A stretch of DNA of 64,000 nt from Phoronis australis (Eukaryota > Phoronida > Phoronidae). Position 1 is the stretch's first letter. Each line of letters starts with the position of its first letter. Location of the stretch: positions 1,767,023-1,831,022 of the forward strand of contig NMRA01000002.1 in the NCBI GenBank assembly GCA_002633005.1. Reading direction: 5' to 3'. Both the position numbers and the translations under genes were made by a program. This document shows, piece after piece, positions 35,292 through 47,013 of this stretch. A model generated the notes under the pieces. It saw only the letters and a program-made list of their open reading frames with translations. It did no database searches and was not told the origin of the DNA.

Positions 35292-38063
35292 GATACTGCC
35301 GACAGCTTTTGTTTACTGAGGCGTGCCAGTGGGTTTGTCTTTGACAATGATTGGGTCTGTAGTGAGCTCTGCTGTCGTGCAGCTTGTATTGAGGAACTTT
35401 TCCGCCGTACAGGCACCTGCTTCACGTTTAAGTACAGTGAGACTCATAAGTAGTATCACCGATCCACTGCTTGCTGCATATGCGGGCAAAGAAGGCGTGA
35501 CGCGATTTCAACTGAATAATCGTTAGCCAGCGACAGACCAGAAAATTTCTACGGGAATGCTGATCGACTTCTAAAAACTGCAGTCTCGTCTGACGTGTGC
35601 AACGAAGGAAATGTCGAGTCAAAATTTTGTCCGTAATTGTTCAGACTACATGTAGGCCTAAATGACGTCAGTTTTGGTGAAAATGTTATGTAATAAAACT
35701 TGCTTGGTCATGCTCTAACACTGATAACAGGGATTGGAGTCTGTGACAATCGGGATTCTGATAATTATCAAGTCGGTCATTACCGTCTTTCACAGCGCCA
35801 CCTTTGGCTAACATTAGCTTCTACTTGAAGACGGACAATCCGTTTTATGTCTGAAACAACACGAATGCGAGTTTTGGGCTATTATTGGTTAGGATAGACT
35901 TCTTGAAGTTATTACCTTCAACCAGAGATATGAAAGAGCAAAATGCTTGTTCTTTTTGTCATTGTAATAGGAATTGCCCAGGCAGTCAGAACGGCTACCG
36001 GCCAAATTAATCCGAAATCCAGGGCGTCGAGGCCTGTCGCCAGGCCGAATTAACCTAGGCTATGGTTCGTCTTAGGCTGCTAAATGACCGACGCGGACGA
36101 TGTCCGGTGCAGAACAAAGTCGATGAAAAGTCAAAATCTAATTTCCTATTATTTTGTACATTTGAAGCAGAGGCGCGATGAAACCGACTAACACACTGAA
36201 GGAGTAACTTAATCGGGAACGAAATCGGGAAAACTCTACTGCCGTGCAAGACATGTTGGACATTTTCAAGCGTAACCTCTCAACTAATTTTTAAAATCCT
36301 TCAATATTTTCATCGTTTGACTAGTTAATCGAGTGAATGTTTCGCTGTTAATCTTAAAAATTTGTGGTTGATCTCAGCTGATATGTAAAACTCGATTTTC
36401 CAAATGACCAGTGCGTTTAAACCCGCGTCGATCATTGTAATTTACAACTGCTATCTATGGGGACATTACGCTTGAAATCGTATTTGGGCTATGTGAGCTT
36501 GCGATAGTTTAGTAGTCATTGAGGTTTATATGGTTCAACAGGGGGTCGAAGTTCACTGGGTTTGCAGATTTTATGAAAATGAGGCAAACTTAAAACGTTC
36601 AGGGGCGGAAGGTGTGACGTCACCGTAGTCGTAAAACCCAGGAGCTCTCGCCATCGTCTCGCCACATATTCTTTGGGGAATTATGAGGAATCAAAAGTTG
36701 TATCTGCAAGATCAGCAGTTAAATCATGTTTTAGAAGGCACGCGATCAATATTTTAACTTACTTGGTTCTCACATAGTGTGGCATTATCTCGAGATTACT
36801 TTTGTTGAAATTTGGCGGTTTGAACGTATACGTTAGTGCAAGCATATTAAATCACCGCCATATTGTTTGGAGAAGTCGCTAAATGTGTTGTAATTCGACT
36901 TTCTGTTGGTATCGAATTATTATTACGTAAAAACTTCAACAACTGTCGAGTGCAATCTGAGATTAAATTTCGTGTAATTTTGTTCAAATTTTCGCATTTT
37001 ATTCATGTTGCACCGTAACCGATTACTGATGACCGCCACGGAGAAATCCGTGTGTGGCTGCAGTCTGCGAATTGTATGTTTCAGGAACGAGATGAAAACG
37101 TGCAGTATATTGTTTTATCTTGAATTAGAGAATTGGTCGACTTATCGTGTTCGGGCTGAAGCTGTTGCAATTTATGGGACAATATGCTTACGCATTTTGT
37201 GGTCTCAAATTCAGACTCATCTAGCACGGTTACGATCTCAAAAATAAGAGCATTTGTGTCTCTCATATCCTGTAATTTTTAGACAAATATTTATCCTGTT
37301 CCGCTCGTCTAGGGTTAGTAACAGTGTGGATGCTGCTTGCAATGGGGCAACTAGACACACGTCATTGGAATAACTTTTGGCTTCACCTTATCGATGTAGG
37401 ACAGCTTCTTCTACAGTAAATTTCTCCAACGCAAGTCGTAGTGTAGATGCAAACCTGAAGACGAGGCGGAAGTAATTACCATAGACCGGTGAGCCCGTAG
37501 TACTTTGCATAGATGAACGAGGTACCGACCTGACCACCGGAGAACTTAGAGTGCACGCCCGTATGTACGCAATCGATATCTCAGGCCTATGCATTCTGGA
37601 TGTGGCCCCTTGAGACCTTACAAGAGGACCAAAAATGAGCTAGATTAGAAAGGTTCCGGCCAAAACTGATTCAAAACCAACAATCCTGCCGCACTGAAAA
37701 CCGAATGACTCATGACAGACAAATTGCACCCTGGAAAGGGACGGATAGAAACCAAAAAACGACACCCCCAAAAAAACTAGATAACCCGAGATACCACAAA
37801 ATTTGCGCTAAATCGAGAAATCATAAAAATAATTTCTAATGAGTCTTTTCATTCCATCGGCCTACTCATCATCGTTTTTAAAGAAAAGCAACAAACGAAT
37901 TTTTAAAGATTGATGTTTAGTCAAAATAAGTTAGAAATAGCCAGAACGACACTTCATACTAAACCAATGAACGCATAACAAAATAATCACTCTCACGTTG
38001 ACGATGACATCGCGCTAAAGTCAATAGTAGTTAGTTTTGATACAGGGATTTTCATTAGATAAG
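35292..38063. other. Upstream of aquaporin exon 1a, no other gene seen
   Basis: Probably contains the 5' UTR and promoter of exon 1a on the - strand; no TATA-like box is obvious. Other frames are short. Confidence 0.4.
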
Positions 38064-38308
38064 CCCATGGGCGTGTATTCGGAAAATGACAATTTTCGGG
38101 TGTTTTAGTAACACAAAATAAACGCCCGGGCGTTTATTCGGAAAGATGGGGGCGTTTACATGAAAAATCTCAGCTTTGCTGACTTTGACATTTTTTACTT
38201 AAAACAGTGCTTTTAAGTTTTATTTCATGTTAATAAATGCATAGTTCGTAAACTCTTTTCCCATGGGCGTTTATTGGGCATACTTTTCCGAATAAACGCC
38301 CATGGTCA
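38064..38308. mobile_element. MITE-like cluster of GGGCGTTTATTCGG
   Basis: Four or five copies of the 14-mer gggcgtttattcgg or variants lie in both orientations. The right end (38261-38306) is itself a hairpin with arms ccatgggcgtttatt and its complement. Confidence 0.75.
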
Positions 38309-38327
38309 TTTCATCGGGTGGACTTAT

Positions 38328-38618
38328 CTACGGAAAATCTCGATACGTTCCACTGTCAAGATTCATTGCTGCAATCCAGCTTGATTCGGGCTCACGTATT
38401 GTTTCGTCATACTCCATTTCCTCTGACTGTCGATCGGCTTGATTTCCTTGGAAGAGACCAGCAAATTCAAAAAGGACATCAGAAACGGCAGATTCATACA
38501 GCCATTCGGGAGTAAAGCATCCATCCTGTAGCTTCCATCCGTAGTTGAGAGGATTAAACCGTTTCACGATCGGCCGAACCCGCTTGACCCCAGTGCATGG
38601 TAACATAGTCGGTCCCAA
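38328..38618 (-). pseudogene. Unrecognised 96-codon frame beside the GGGCGTTTATT cluster
   Basis: Reads KRFNPLNYGWKLQDGCFTPE and has an acidic C-terminal part (SEEMEYDETIREPESS). The NYGWKLQDG-type phrase recalls small ORFs that accompany DNA transposons in invertebrate genomes. That and its position directly beside an inverted-repeat cluster suggest a transposon-derived fragment. No function is assigned. Confidence 0.35.
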
Positions 38619-39758
38619 GCTTCAGCAGTGCCTCTCGGCAATGTTCAATTAATCTTCATAACTTTGGACATCGGTTATTCCTGAAATATATAGTGGGAAC
38701 ATCCAATTTATGGGGAAACGTCCTCTCTAATAGCTGACGAACAAGATCATAAAACCTGAAAACCATCTACTGTTCTTTAAAAGGATACTACACACGGATT
38801 TGTGATTTCAGCCAACCTTTCGGTGTGCCTCATACCAAGGCATCTACTTAAATGACAAAAGCAGCATTCAATTAAAAACTCATACTCTCAGTGACACAGA
38901 TTGATTCTTGAAGAGATTTTTAAAATTCTGCTCCAAAGTTTTGAAGGCCATTTGTCAAAGGTTACTGGGCATTATTTTTTCAGAGAACTGTGGGTTGGAA
39001 AGTCGTTTTTAATATCTGTTCATAGATCAAAACCGGGTGATATCCTTTTAAGCATCGGCTGAAACTAGACCTGATTTAGCATTGTGAAAAAATTATTTGA
39101 ACTTATTTTCATTACTTTCAAGAATACATTTATCAACTGTGGTTTGCCAATTACAGCTATTACCTTATTTTTTCCAATCGCTTCAATTTTAGAGGTCTCG
39201 CTTCGTGGACGCCTTTGAACCATCCCTTCTCTCAATGCATGACGTATATGAACACTTTTACCTTTCTACTCAGAAGAGCTAGATAAGTGCTCCACGTGAG
39301 CACTCCGTCAGTATGTCAATAGGCTTCACTCTCTCTTTCTTGTACACTGCTGCTGTGACACCGTCACACTGTGTCATAACGTGTACACCAGGCCGCTACA
39401 GTAAGACCATGTTGCATAGACTCTGAAGTCTGACGAAGAGCGGTGACGTCTGTACATCTGCCGTTACTGCTCGACTCCATTCCATTATTACAAGTTTGAA
39501 ACCTATTTCTCTGTCGCTCTTCATTTGTCTTGCTGATCGATGTGTCAAGGGCGCTGCATTTCTGTTTGAGTGGTGGATTGCAAGGAGCGTGTCGGCTTCT
39601 TTATGGCAGAGATCCGTTTGGCATTAAGTAAATCCTACGCTAAAAACATTTGCTTGCAAGTGGATGAGAAAGCGTGCACTGTTTACCCCAGAGTATCCAG
39701 CGATGTTCTCGGCAATTCAAAGGCTTGACGCCGTCACGGATCGGAGCATGTACATGTA

Positions 39759-40345
39759 TCGCTGGTTCCTTGCGTGTCCGCTAGGAGGTAGAGAACACGC
39801 AGGTATCATTCAGTAGCACGCGTTTTATCACTGGTTGATGTAAGCTCGGCTGTTAGCTTTACAACAACGAAAGAAAATGTCGTACTGTGAACGATTTTTA
39901 ACCTTGTCATGCAAGTGGCGTAACAGCAACTTTTTCGTTTCTGCAGTAATGTTTAACAGCCGCGTGCTTGAAGCACATACAATACACACACATCTGACCG
40001 ATTTAACCGGTGTGTTATTCATGCTGTGTGAATACAGGAGAGCTACGTAAACAAAAGTCAGCGAGAATAGAAAAATGCACACCGAAAAGGCACAACCACA
40101 ATTTTCCGATTCACATTTTTTTTGAACATTTCCCAATTAAGCACCGACTTGTCTGTACAACAGACCACAAACTGTTTCCACATTTACACTTCCTCCATCT
40201 GTCATGCAAGTTTATTTATGTAAAGCGCTACCTGTTGAAAATTCGACCAGCCAATCAGAAATGCCGGGGTAAAAAATTTCTCGAGGAAAATTAAATGATA
40301 ATCTGCGTGTTCTCTACCCCTAGCGGACACGCAGGGAACCAGCGA
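39759..40345. mobile_element. 587-bp MITE with 47-bp inverted ends
   Basis: The left tcgctggttccttgcgtgtc and right gacacgcagggaaccagcga continue as inverted copies through the ctagg and gagaacacgcag blocks. No transposase is inside. Confidence 0.85.
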
Positions 40346-42269
40346 AGGATTGAAGTGAGCTAGTCGCTATTCATGGGCTTTGCTGAACATGCTCATTGGA
40401 TGAGTTCACTGCGGTTGTAAACCAACACGCCTGTTAGCGTACGAGTTTCAAAGCCAATAAACTAACAATAAGTAAGGCAAACAACCATCATGACTACTTA
40501 AAACTGAAAAGTGTATAGTAGCCGTCTTTGAATTTTTAAAATACATGCATGATAAGAGAAATTGGCGAATTGGTTTTCTACAGCATCGCACTTAAGCCAC
40601 AAGCATTAAATTTTTAATGGATTAGGACGGGTTAGTCAGTCTGACTTAGGCGCTAGGGTGACAAAACCCCAAATGTTAGCCTATGAGTTGTCTCATAGAG
40701 AAAACGCGGCAACGAGTCAATTGACCCATTTGGTCTCAAATATATGGGCCAGTTTTTAGGATCCATGGGTCTCCATTGTCTGCCACCCCGTTTAGATTCA
40801 AGTTTTGGGGGTTGCCATTTAAATATGTGTGATTTCGTCTGCTGCTTCAGTATTTTTCGCGATCAATGATTGGTTGAGCGACTAACTGGGTTTCAATATG
40901 ATTAAACAAATAATTCCACAGTTGGGATCTGCATTTTCGCAATTATGTGCTGTACCCCTTATGCCTAAAATTGTTGTTTTGACCAACTGCGCTGCATTAC
41001 AGCTACATTAGATTCTGAATGCAATGCCTAGTATAATTGAAAACAAAATCAGGTGAAATGGCGACAGTTGTAGAGTCTCCTAAACGAGAATTTAAATATC
41101 TCGGTTTTTAAGTTGTATGCAGCGCTCCTATCGGTTCATGTTTTGAGTGGGAATCGTTCGTTTAGGGGTAAATTAAACTTGACAACACGAGGCTTTAAGG
41201 AGTTCATTAATTGCTGCGACGGGAAAATTCACCCCCGCTTACTTAATTCATTCAATGTTGAAGTATTCGATTTCGGTTTGACTCAGCGCGGTTTACCATT
41301 TAGAAAAACTTAGTTTAACTCTAGAAATGTCTTTCTTCAGTTATCACTGTTATGACCCGAGGTTCAACCTCAAGTATTTACACCGCTTTCATAGTTGCAA
41401 CACTTCGACGACTGATAAGAAAGCGTTTACCCTCCCTAAAATCTGGTTAATTCCTCGTTATCTATTGCTTGATCATACTCCCTATGCACAGGGTAAACGC
41501 AATATGGAATGACATTTAGGTAAAGAAATCATCTTCCTTGATGATACTTCCAACAAACTTGGTTTTAGCTCCATTGTGCTCATGTGGGCTCTTAAAGTGG
41601 ACCTACAATGGGCTTTTGCACTTTAAGTTTGAGGTTATAGATCGTGTACGATAATTTTATAACTCAAAGTCTAACCAGACCAACAGTTATTTTTTGAAAT
41701 AATAGAATTTTGAATTTTAAAGAAAAAATATGATTTTTTTGGTTTCCCGCCACGTGATGTCATCCGTGGAAGACGTTGATCAGTTGACAGTATATATTCC
41801 ATGGCGGGTAGTAGTGACTTTTTAAGTTACAAAGACTTGAGCTTGACGAGCATTATGAAGAGAGGTATGGAGATGGGGGTGAAAACGACACTCAGGCCAT
41901 AGGTGAAACAGATTTTGTTTACTTCAATCACTGCCCGTTTTAATACATTGCAACTATTCAAGTCAAGGGTGGTCGACATACTGCGTAACAGTAAACTGAA
42001 AGAGGTTGCCCAGATTTCAACCAATCGGAATGACTGAATGTTATGACGTCGGTTTCATTAATTTAACCAATGACAATCCATGATAAACAACATTTCACAA
42101 TGCTACCTTTCATAGCACTATGAAAGAGTGCACAGTTGCATTCACCTCATCGGGTTGATAAATCCCAATGTGACAACAGGTGGCGATGGTAGCCATTACT
42201 CTATGCAACACGTGCATGGTCCGTTGCTTTCTCTTTGATTACAATGTGCCTTGAGACAGTGAAGTGGTG
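40346..42269. other. No gene supported
   Basis: Short frames at 41113-41313 and 41327-41512 follow one another in different frames but carry no motif I know. Confidence 0.4.
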
Positions 42270-42760
42270 CGTAGGTTTCGAAAAAACTCGGATTCAAACA
42301 CCTTCCGACAAGCGGCTGCATTGACCCTTTACCGACAAGATATTATATCTCATGCAAAGCTAAACAGAGAGATTGGCATTGACCACATTCTCAATGAAGT
42401 TCTCATAAAGTATTTCAGGCTGCTCCCAAAGTGTGGTTGAAAGTCAGTATTATTCCTTGACTGAAAGGTTCGGATAAGGATCCTCGACTTCCAATAAATT
42501 ATATAGGAATCTGTCTACTTTCTTATGTAGTTAAAAGTGTACTTGATATTACGTCAAACGTGGAAGTGCATGCTTGCTGAGGGTCAAATTGGTTTTCGAA
42601 AGGGCAGACCAGGCATCGACCATGTTTAATGGCATCTATAATCCTATAATCCAAATCTTTATTGCAGCAATAAGCATCAATAATGGCTGAATACACTGTA
42701 AAGTTCAACAAAAATATGCATACTGCAGCTTTGAAACAAGACTCATTCGTATGCCTAAGA
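42270..42760 (+). mobile_element. LINE reverse transcriptase remnant
   Basis: Frame-shifting translations give AKLNREIGIDHILNEVLIK, then PKVWLKVSIIP, then KGSDKDPRLPINYIGICLLS, then AEGQIGFRKGRPGIDHVF. These are in the order of a non-LTR reverse transcriptase (NEVLK, WLKAIVVPIPKG, DPRLPLNYRGISLLS, EQNGFRKGRSCIDH). Several frameshifts and stops make it inactive. Confidence 0.75.
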
Positions 42761-43253
42761 AAGTCGTCTCACCAGTCAGATGTTTTAGTGGGACCTCGAC
42801 TGTAAAAAGGCAATTGGTAAAAAACACTAATTTTCACGGAGATTGATTAGATCGAAGCATTTTTTGAAAGGTCAGTAGTTGTCATTTAAATAATGCTAGA
42901 ATTAAACTGGTGGGTCTTTCAGTCTGAATGGAGCAGTTGAAATTTTTAGCACACCCAAGCTAAGAAGTCATAAATTATTTAAAATTAACTATCAAACAGA
43001 ATTTTATTTAACACTGAACATTTCTACATATAAAAGGAGTGTGACTTTTGTACTGCGCATGCGCAGAGAATGAGAAACATTTGTTGTGCCCTCTACATAT
43101 GCGTCATAATAGCGGCATTTGCAGAAATCCTCATAGTTTGTCCCATCTTTGGGAGTGAGGTAGCGTTGTCTTGATGACAACTACCTTTTTGAGTAAACTT
43201 ACTACAAGTGTTACATACGACTCATTTCTCAGGCAAAGAGTTGTTCTGTACTA

Positions 43254-43419
43254 CAGGGGTGGATCCAGTATTTTTAAGGGCGGGTCGGATCAAGGAATGG
43301 GAGGTACAAGTCAATAATTTGAAAAATCTAGATTTGATATCACTATCACTAAAATCAAGAGAAAAATAAGTGGGGGGTTCGGACCCCTTTGACCCCCCAC
43401 CCCCTTGGATCTGTCTATG
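43254..43419. mobile_element. hAT-like MITE (GGCGGAT family), diverged
   Basis: Left end caggggtggatccagt; right end ccccttggatctgtctatg. GC-rich inner edges (ttcggacccctttgaccc) are typical of this family. Confidence 0.55.
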
Positions 43420-44087
43420 TATTATCACTGTTGAATGATAAGCTTGGTCAACTTCGTTTTTCCATGCGAGTATCTTAGTTAATATGTATAGAGGTAGTGA
43501 CTTCTAAGCCCAAGTGTGGATGGGTAGCAACTGCTACGGATCACTTGAAGGGAAATTATTGTGATTATTTTTGGATGAAATAAACTTCTTGAAGGTTTCA
43601 CCATACGCGTATTTGGATTTCAGTGGCTGTTCTGGGGGAATATGACATAGCTTATAGTATTTGCCTAATGTCGGCGAAAGAAAATTTCCCCGCGTTGCTC
43701 TCAGTTCCCTCCGATAGCCGCCATTTTTACCTCAACCGGTCGCCACTAAGCTCCCCCAGTCGCCTCCGATTTCTTCCTCCTTTTATGTATTTTCCCCGTA
43801 TTTTTCCAGTGGATGTTCCGCTCCATGAAATTTTCTTGTTCTAGTTACTGTATTAACACGTTTTGCTTAAAATTTCTTTAAACAATTTATCAACTGCAAT
43901 GAAGCAGAAAGTGTTTTTTTTTCTAATATTTTTGTTGACTTATTCATCTTATATTCCAGCACTGCCCTCCATTTTAACCCACAACCTCAGACATATCGTC
44001 CACTGATAGCGCCCAGACATAAGGGTCAGCACTTAACAGTATGCCAAAAACATCTGCAAACTGTGTTCCCTTTAAAAAGCGACCTAC

Positions 44088-44235
44088 CAAGAAGCAGGCT
44101 GATAACTGTAGACAAATTTAATTGATTGTTATATGCTTTCCATCCAAGAATCATAGCCACGTTAGAATGCATGTCAAGTCCTGCACTAAAATCAACGATG
44201 AGTTTGAAATCACCAGATGGAACATCCGCTCCAAG
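44088..44235 (-). pseudogene. Coding-like stretch, weakly galectin-like
   Basis: On the - strand, acceptor atctttag and donor TTG/gtaggt bound a 148-bp open stretch beginning LGADVPSGDFKLIVDFSAG. It has a galectin-like pattern (G-x-VP-x-G, then a beta strand, then NVAMIL) but lacks the H-x-N-P-R sugar-binding motif (GWKAYNN instead). A one-base shift lets the reading continue to about 43978 (ADVFGILLSADPYVWALSV). It could be an exon, a pseudogene or part of an unknown mobile element. Confidence 0.28.
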
Positions 44236-44894
44236 CTAAAGATGTGTTCATTAGTTTTCGTTCATATTTTCCTTCTCAGGTAGGGTGACCTGAGGGAAAG
44301 CAGTTCATTTTTTTCTACAACAAAACCATCAAACATGAAAGATTTGCAGGTACTGAGCATACTTAAAGCGTCCCTACTGTCTGAAAGCTTGTATCCAAAG
44401 TGCTTTTTTGTTTTTATGCAAAACGTACAAGTTCATTTAAAAGAAGACCATTTCTTCATTGGCAGGTCATCTGGTGATGTTGCTCCTGGATTTCAAGAAA
44501 CATTTGAAAAGCAAATAAGTGCAAATGTGTAAAATTGGTTGTACTCGCAGGGAAACTTGATATTCTGGTTATATCCATGACATTCGTGTTTAAAACCTAA
44601 ATAAAAATTAACTACTATTGTCCAAATTTAGTCAAAGACTGTTTTAGTCAAAAGACCTGTCGTCTACCTTTATCTTCAAGATACCTTTCCGTGATTTAAA
44701 TTTACATTATTTATCTTAAGAATACGCCCCCAATTTTATCGTATCCTGAGTGACAGTGGTTGCATCACCTTATCAAAGTATCCGATATTCGATATGACGG
44801 TGCTTATATTACATTTACAGGCAGAACCCGGCATTGAGATTAAACAGTGCATGTCGGGGTGTTCCGCCGAAATAGCACCAGTGTCGCTGCCAAT

Positions 44895-45075
44895 GGCGGG
44901 GTCAGGGCCATCATCGTCGTCGTCATCGTCGCCAATATTATGAGATCATCATCGATCATCATCATCACCGCCATATTCATCGCAATCATCATCATGGTCA
45001 GCATAATCTGTATGACAATCGGCGTCATCATCTCTCGTCATCAATAAAATCGCCCCCGCCATCACCATCATTATT
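44895..45075. repeat. ATC/GTC-rich trinucleotide tract
   Basis: Imperfect atc, gtc and gcc triplets give Ile/Met-rich open frames on both strands. It is low complexity and not a gene. Confidence 0.85.
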
Positions 45076-46907
45076 TTCGGGAGAATTTTTGGCATACTAT
45101 CGCTATCAATATTTTCACACCTTGGCGCCGTAATAAAACTTCAACAACATCGCCTCACCTTCCCGCCATATTTATAACCAACTTGACATTTGATCTTTGA
45201 TAATCTAAATCAATGAAATTTGTACCTTAACCAAATAACGCGGGTCACACCATCTCGAACTGCTACTGTTCATTGCGCTTGCACACCTGATGCAAGAATT
45301 ACCTCAATTCATTGTAAGAAAATTCTGCTACGGGTTAATATGCCCGCAGATCCTGAAACATGCGGGTCAGTTAAGAGATGATTATGATATTTAATCATTA
45401 CATTACGACAGTGGGAGCTTCTAAACATTCACCTGTTGTATTCAATTTATTTCAGGGATTCCCACAGCCGAAGAAATATATTGATATAGAATGATATAAA
45501 CAGGTGTTCTCGTGTCTCAAGTGATTGGCCGGTGATTGATTATAGCTGAAAATCATCGATTTTGGCAAAAAGGCTTGGTGATTGTCTTACTGGATAAAGT
45601 ACATGCGGCCGGAAATGAAGAGAAACAGCATATGCCATTCTTGTGTCGGAAAGTGACACAATCGCCAAATATGAAGCACAAATACAATGCGCAGTTGAAT
45701 ACAATTTCAAAAAGTTATTTCAGACAAGTTCATTGGAGATTTTTCACCAAAAATACTTCGATTCTCCAACGTGAATGCGTCTTTTTTGCTTTTACTTTCG
45801 CAAAAATCTGCGAGGCCAGTGACTCCTGCTGTTTATTGAAACATGTGACCTTCAGTTGCCGACCCACTGACAAGGTCACTTTTTGGTTTCAGTCATGATG
45901 TAAATTGATACAGTAGTCAATAATTACTAGTAACTGCAGGCAACTGCATAGATTAGGAGTTATAATTACCAGGCTATAGGGTTTTGAACGCAGAGTTGAC
46001 CATTTAGTAAAGCAAGTTTTGTATAATATGCCGACTGGCTGAGATCATTCGGAAACAAATTAAGATCAGCTAGGTATTCAGTCTGTCAATGAGTCAAAGA
46101 CTGGATACATTGTAAGGGTTTCAAAAACAACTTTAGGTTCACACTTGAAACCAATGAAATGTAAGCGTGAATGTCAATCTATTTTCTGGAAGACGGAAGA
46201 GGAATGCAAACCCACCCGGCTGTCTACCAGAGGAAGCTCGAAATATGTGGAAATGTTCAACTCATCTCGCACCGCAGCCAAGCATTCGATTTCGTTTCCC
46301 GCTGCTCATTCTACTAAATGTTACTCTTTTGAGCTTTTTGTATCTTTGTCTCATATACACTCAAGAGATTTGTTCTTGTTTTTCATGCTGTCACTGCACT
46401 ACACACCGGTCGCGCCGGCCGTTTTCTAAGAACTTAGCAGCGAAGCATAGTGCTCAGTGGCAGCCGCCTCAAGTTCAGTTAACTTCGACTGGGATCGGCG
46501 ATTTATAATAGAAGCACAAAAAAAAACCCGACAAATTTTGTTTTCCTATAGTCCTGGACCAGAGGTCTAGTCTTTGAACTCTAAATTGAATTTTAAATAC
46601 CTTTGCCGTATTCCGTTCTACTTTCGTACGTACTGAAGGTAGATGTTTGTTATTCTGAGCTCACCTACATTATGGCTTGCGTAGATGCCTGTCTAATTTT
46701 AGTTTGTACGTCATAACCCTATAAATTCGAGCCTGAACTCGAAATCTCGAGGTCTATTCGAAATCTCAAAATTTTTACTCAGGTTGTAGTGCCACTCAAG
46801 AAATCGTCAACTACTTGCTCGCGACGGGAAACGCGTGAACCCTCACATTGGCACAGAATAATGGATATTTATCTTGTGCTGGTACAAAACGGAAAATGGT
46901 CAATAAT
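45076..46907. other. No gene supported
   Basis: Frames of up to 120 codons occur (45536-45898, 46167-46508) but overlap others and show no family signature. A piece of the GGGCCCGGTCTC MITE body lies near 46690-46800. Confidence 0.4.
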
Positions 46908-47013
46908 CAGTGGCGGATTTGGGTGGGGCAATGTTAGAGGGCAAAATCCTGTCTAGTACTCTGTCCTGCCACCCCCGCCTCCCCCTTAACTCAAAATCCT
47001 AGATCCGCCCCTG
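46908..47013. mobile_element. hAT-like MITE (GGCGGAT family)
   Basis: cagtggcggatttgg on the left and tagatccgcccctg on the right. The flanking octamers tcaataat and aaaataat are near-identical, like an 8-bp target duplication. Confidence 0.7.

Noticed and set aside
44840-45047. Frames on both strands rich in Ile and Met
   Set aside because: Low-complexity ATC/GTC triplets, not a membrane protein.
45536-46508. Frames of 94 to 120 codons on +
   Set aside because: They overlap one another and have no recognised motif or exon borders.
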